Source: Methanobacteriota archaeon | GTDB lineage: Archaea; Thermoplasmatota; Thermoplasmata; RBG-16-68-12 | Direction of reading: 5' to 3' | DNA length: 12,620 nucleotides | Assembly: GCA_005878515.1 (NCBI GenBank) | Contig: VBLZ01000054.1 | Coordinates: forward strand, 1-12,620 | Shown here: in pieces, positions 12,178-12,620 of the stretch | How positions within the stretch are numbered: the first letter of the stretch is position 1 | Layout of the letters: each line of letters starts with the position of its first letter | The notes under the pieces: model-generated | What the model was told of the DNA's origin: nothing | The model's input: the letters and a program-made list of their open reading frames with translations, nothing else | Databases searched by the model: none | Program-made: the position numbers and the translations under genes

Positions 12178-12620
12178 GTGGCGGAGAAGAGGGCCGTCCT
12201 ATCCGATTTCGATGGAACGATCACGCGGACCGATGTGGCCGAGGCGATCCTCGATCGGTTCGCGCCTCCCGAATGGCGTGAAATCGAGGAGCTGTACCGG
12301 GCACGGAAAATCGGAACGCGAGAGTCGATGGTTCGTCAATTCGCGTTGGTTCGCGCGCGCAAAGAGGAGCTGTTGCAATTCGTCGACCGCGAGGCCGTAA
12401 TCGACGAGACGTTCCGCGAGTTCGCGGACTTCTGCAAACAACGAGGGTTCGTCCTCGAGATCGTCAGCGAAGGCCTCGACTTCTATGTGCGACACCTGCT
12501 CCGAAAGTGGGACGTCCACGTACCAGTCCGCACGAACCACGTAGTTTTCGAGGAGGACCGCCTGCGGATTGAGTATCCCTGGGCCGACGCAACGTGCACG
12601 TTGTGCGGGACCTGCAAGTT
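12178..12620 (+). CDS. MtnX-like HAD-IB phosphatase (partial, runs off right edge)
   Basis: 147 codons are visible from the GTG at 12178, open to the edge. Motif I is SDFDGTITRTD (9-19) with nucleophile D10 and acid/base D12. Motif II is in EIVSEGLDFYVRHLL (94-108), with the Ser of IVSEG. Then comes NHVVFEEDRLRIEYPWADATCTLCGTCK (120-147), whose C140-C143-C146 cluster followed by Lys is typical of the MtnX/PSP-like group, just before the expected motif III lysine region. MtnX removes phosphate from an intermediate of the methionine salvage pathway, but related enzymes act on phosphoserine and other substrates. GAGG lies 12 nt and GTGAT 4 nt upstream of the GTG. It follows the SAH hydrolase by 31 nt, which supports a methionine/SAM-cycle role. 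Cap and C-terminal parts beyond the edge are unseen. Confidence 0.88.
   Translation, partial: MAEKRAVLSDFDGTITRTDVAEAILDRFAPPEWREIEELYRARKIGTRESMVRQFALVRARKEELLQFVDREAVIDETFREFADFCKQRGFVLEIVSEGLDFYVRHLLRKWDVHVPVRTNHVVFEEDRLRIEYPWADATCTLCGTCK

Noticed and set aside
12143..12400. 85-codon plus-strand ORF overlapping the ahcY stop
   Set aside because: The frame starting at 12178 carries DFDGT and further HAD motifs and stays open to the edge; this one is a shadow.
1..12620. CRISPR array, tRNA or rRNA genes, insertion sequences, prophage or toxin-antitoxin genes
   Set aside because: Gaps between genes are all under 200 nt, and none shows spaced direct repeats, a cloverleaf-like sequence, terminal inverted repeats or transposase motifs.

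Overview
This 12.6 kb window is GC-rich (by eye a little over 60%), gene-dense and looks archaeal. Supporting signs are short AT-rich TATA-like islands about 26-45 nt ahead of several starts, some starts with no Shine-Dalgarno site (fitting leaderless transcripts), an archaeal/Thermotoga-type S-adenosylhomocysteinase, and a Dpo4-like Y-family polymerase ending in a PCNA-binding-like tail. A mesophilic, GC-rich member of the Thermoplasmatota is my best guess from general character; no marker here proves the lineage. GTG and TTG starts are frequent.

Layout. Positions 1-4658 hold a redox/one-carbon cluster. A GcvT-like aminomethyltransferase (173-1360, minus) is followed, 48 nt downstream on the same strand, by the first 41 codons of an FAD oxidoreductase that runs off the left edge. 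Divergently, two tandem full-length paralogues of that oxidoreductase (1485-3077 and 3081-4658, plus) are separated by 3 nt. All three share the Rossmann motif GGGHNGL and belong to the CrtI/PYROXD2-like superfamily (COG1233). Next come a Bcp/PrxQ peroxiredoxin (4730-5191) and, overlapping it by 4 nt, a small protein of unknown function with an HExxH zinc-protease motif (5188-5721).

The middle part is on the minus strand: DNA polymerase IV (5789-6868), a VOC-fold protein (6917-7351), a DUF72 protein (7424-8242) and a glyoxalase I-like VOC protein (8372-8773). The right part returns to the plus strand: a cation/proton antiporter (8985-10283), a small protein anchored at both ends with an extracytoplasmic domain (10392-10862), S-adenosylhomocysteinase (10908-12146) and the start of an MtnX-like HAD phosphatase cut by the right edge (12178-12620).

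How they fit together. The left cluster resembles, as separate polypeptides, the domain logic of dimethylglycine/sarcosine dehydrogenases, where an FAD oxidase is fused to a GcvT-like folate domain. An oxidative demethylation or related C1-transfer role is therefore a reasonable inference, but the substrate is unknown. The peroxiredoxin next door could handle peroxide made by flavoenzymes. The SAH hydrolase and MtnX-like phosphatase point to the methionine/SAM cycle. I found no rRNA, tRNA, CRISPR array, insertion sequence or phage gene.
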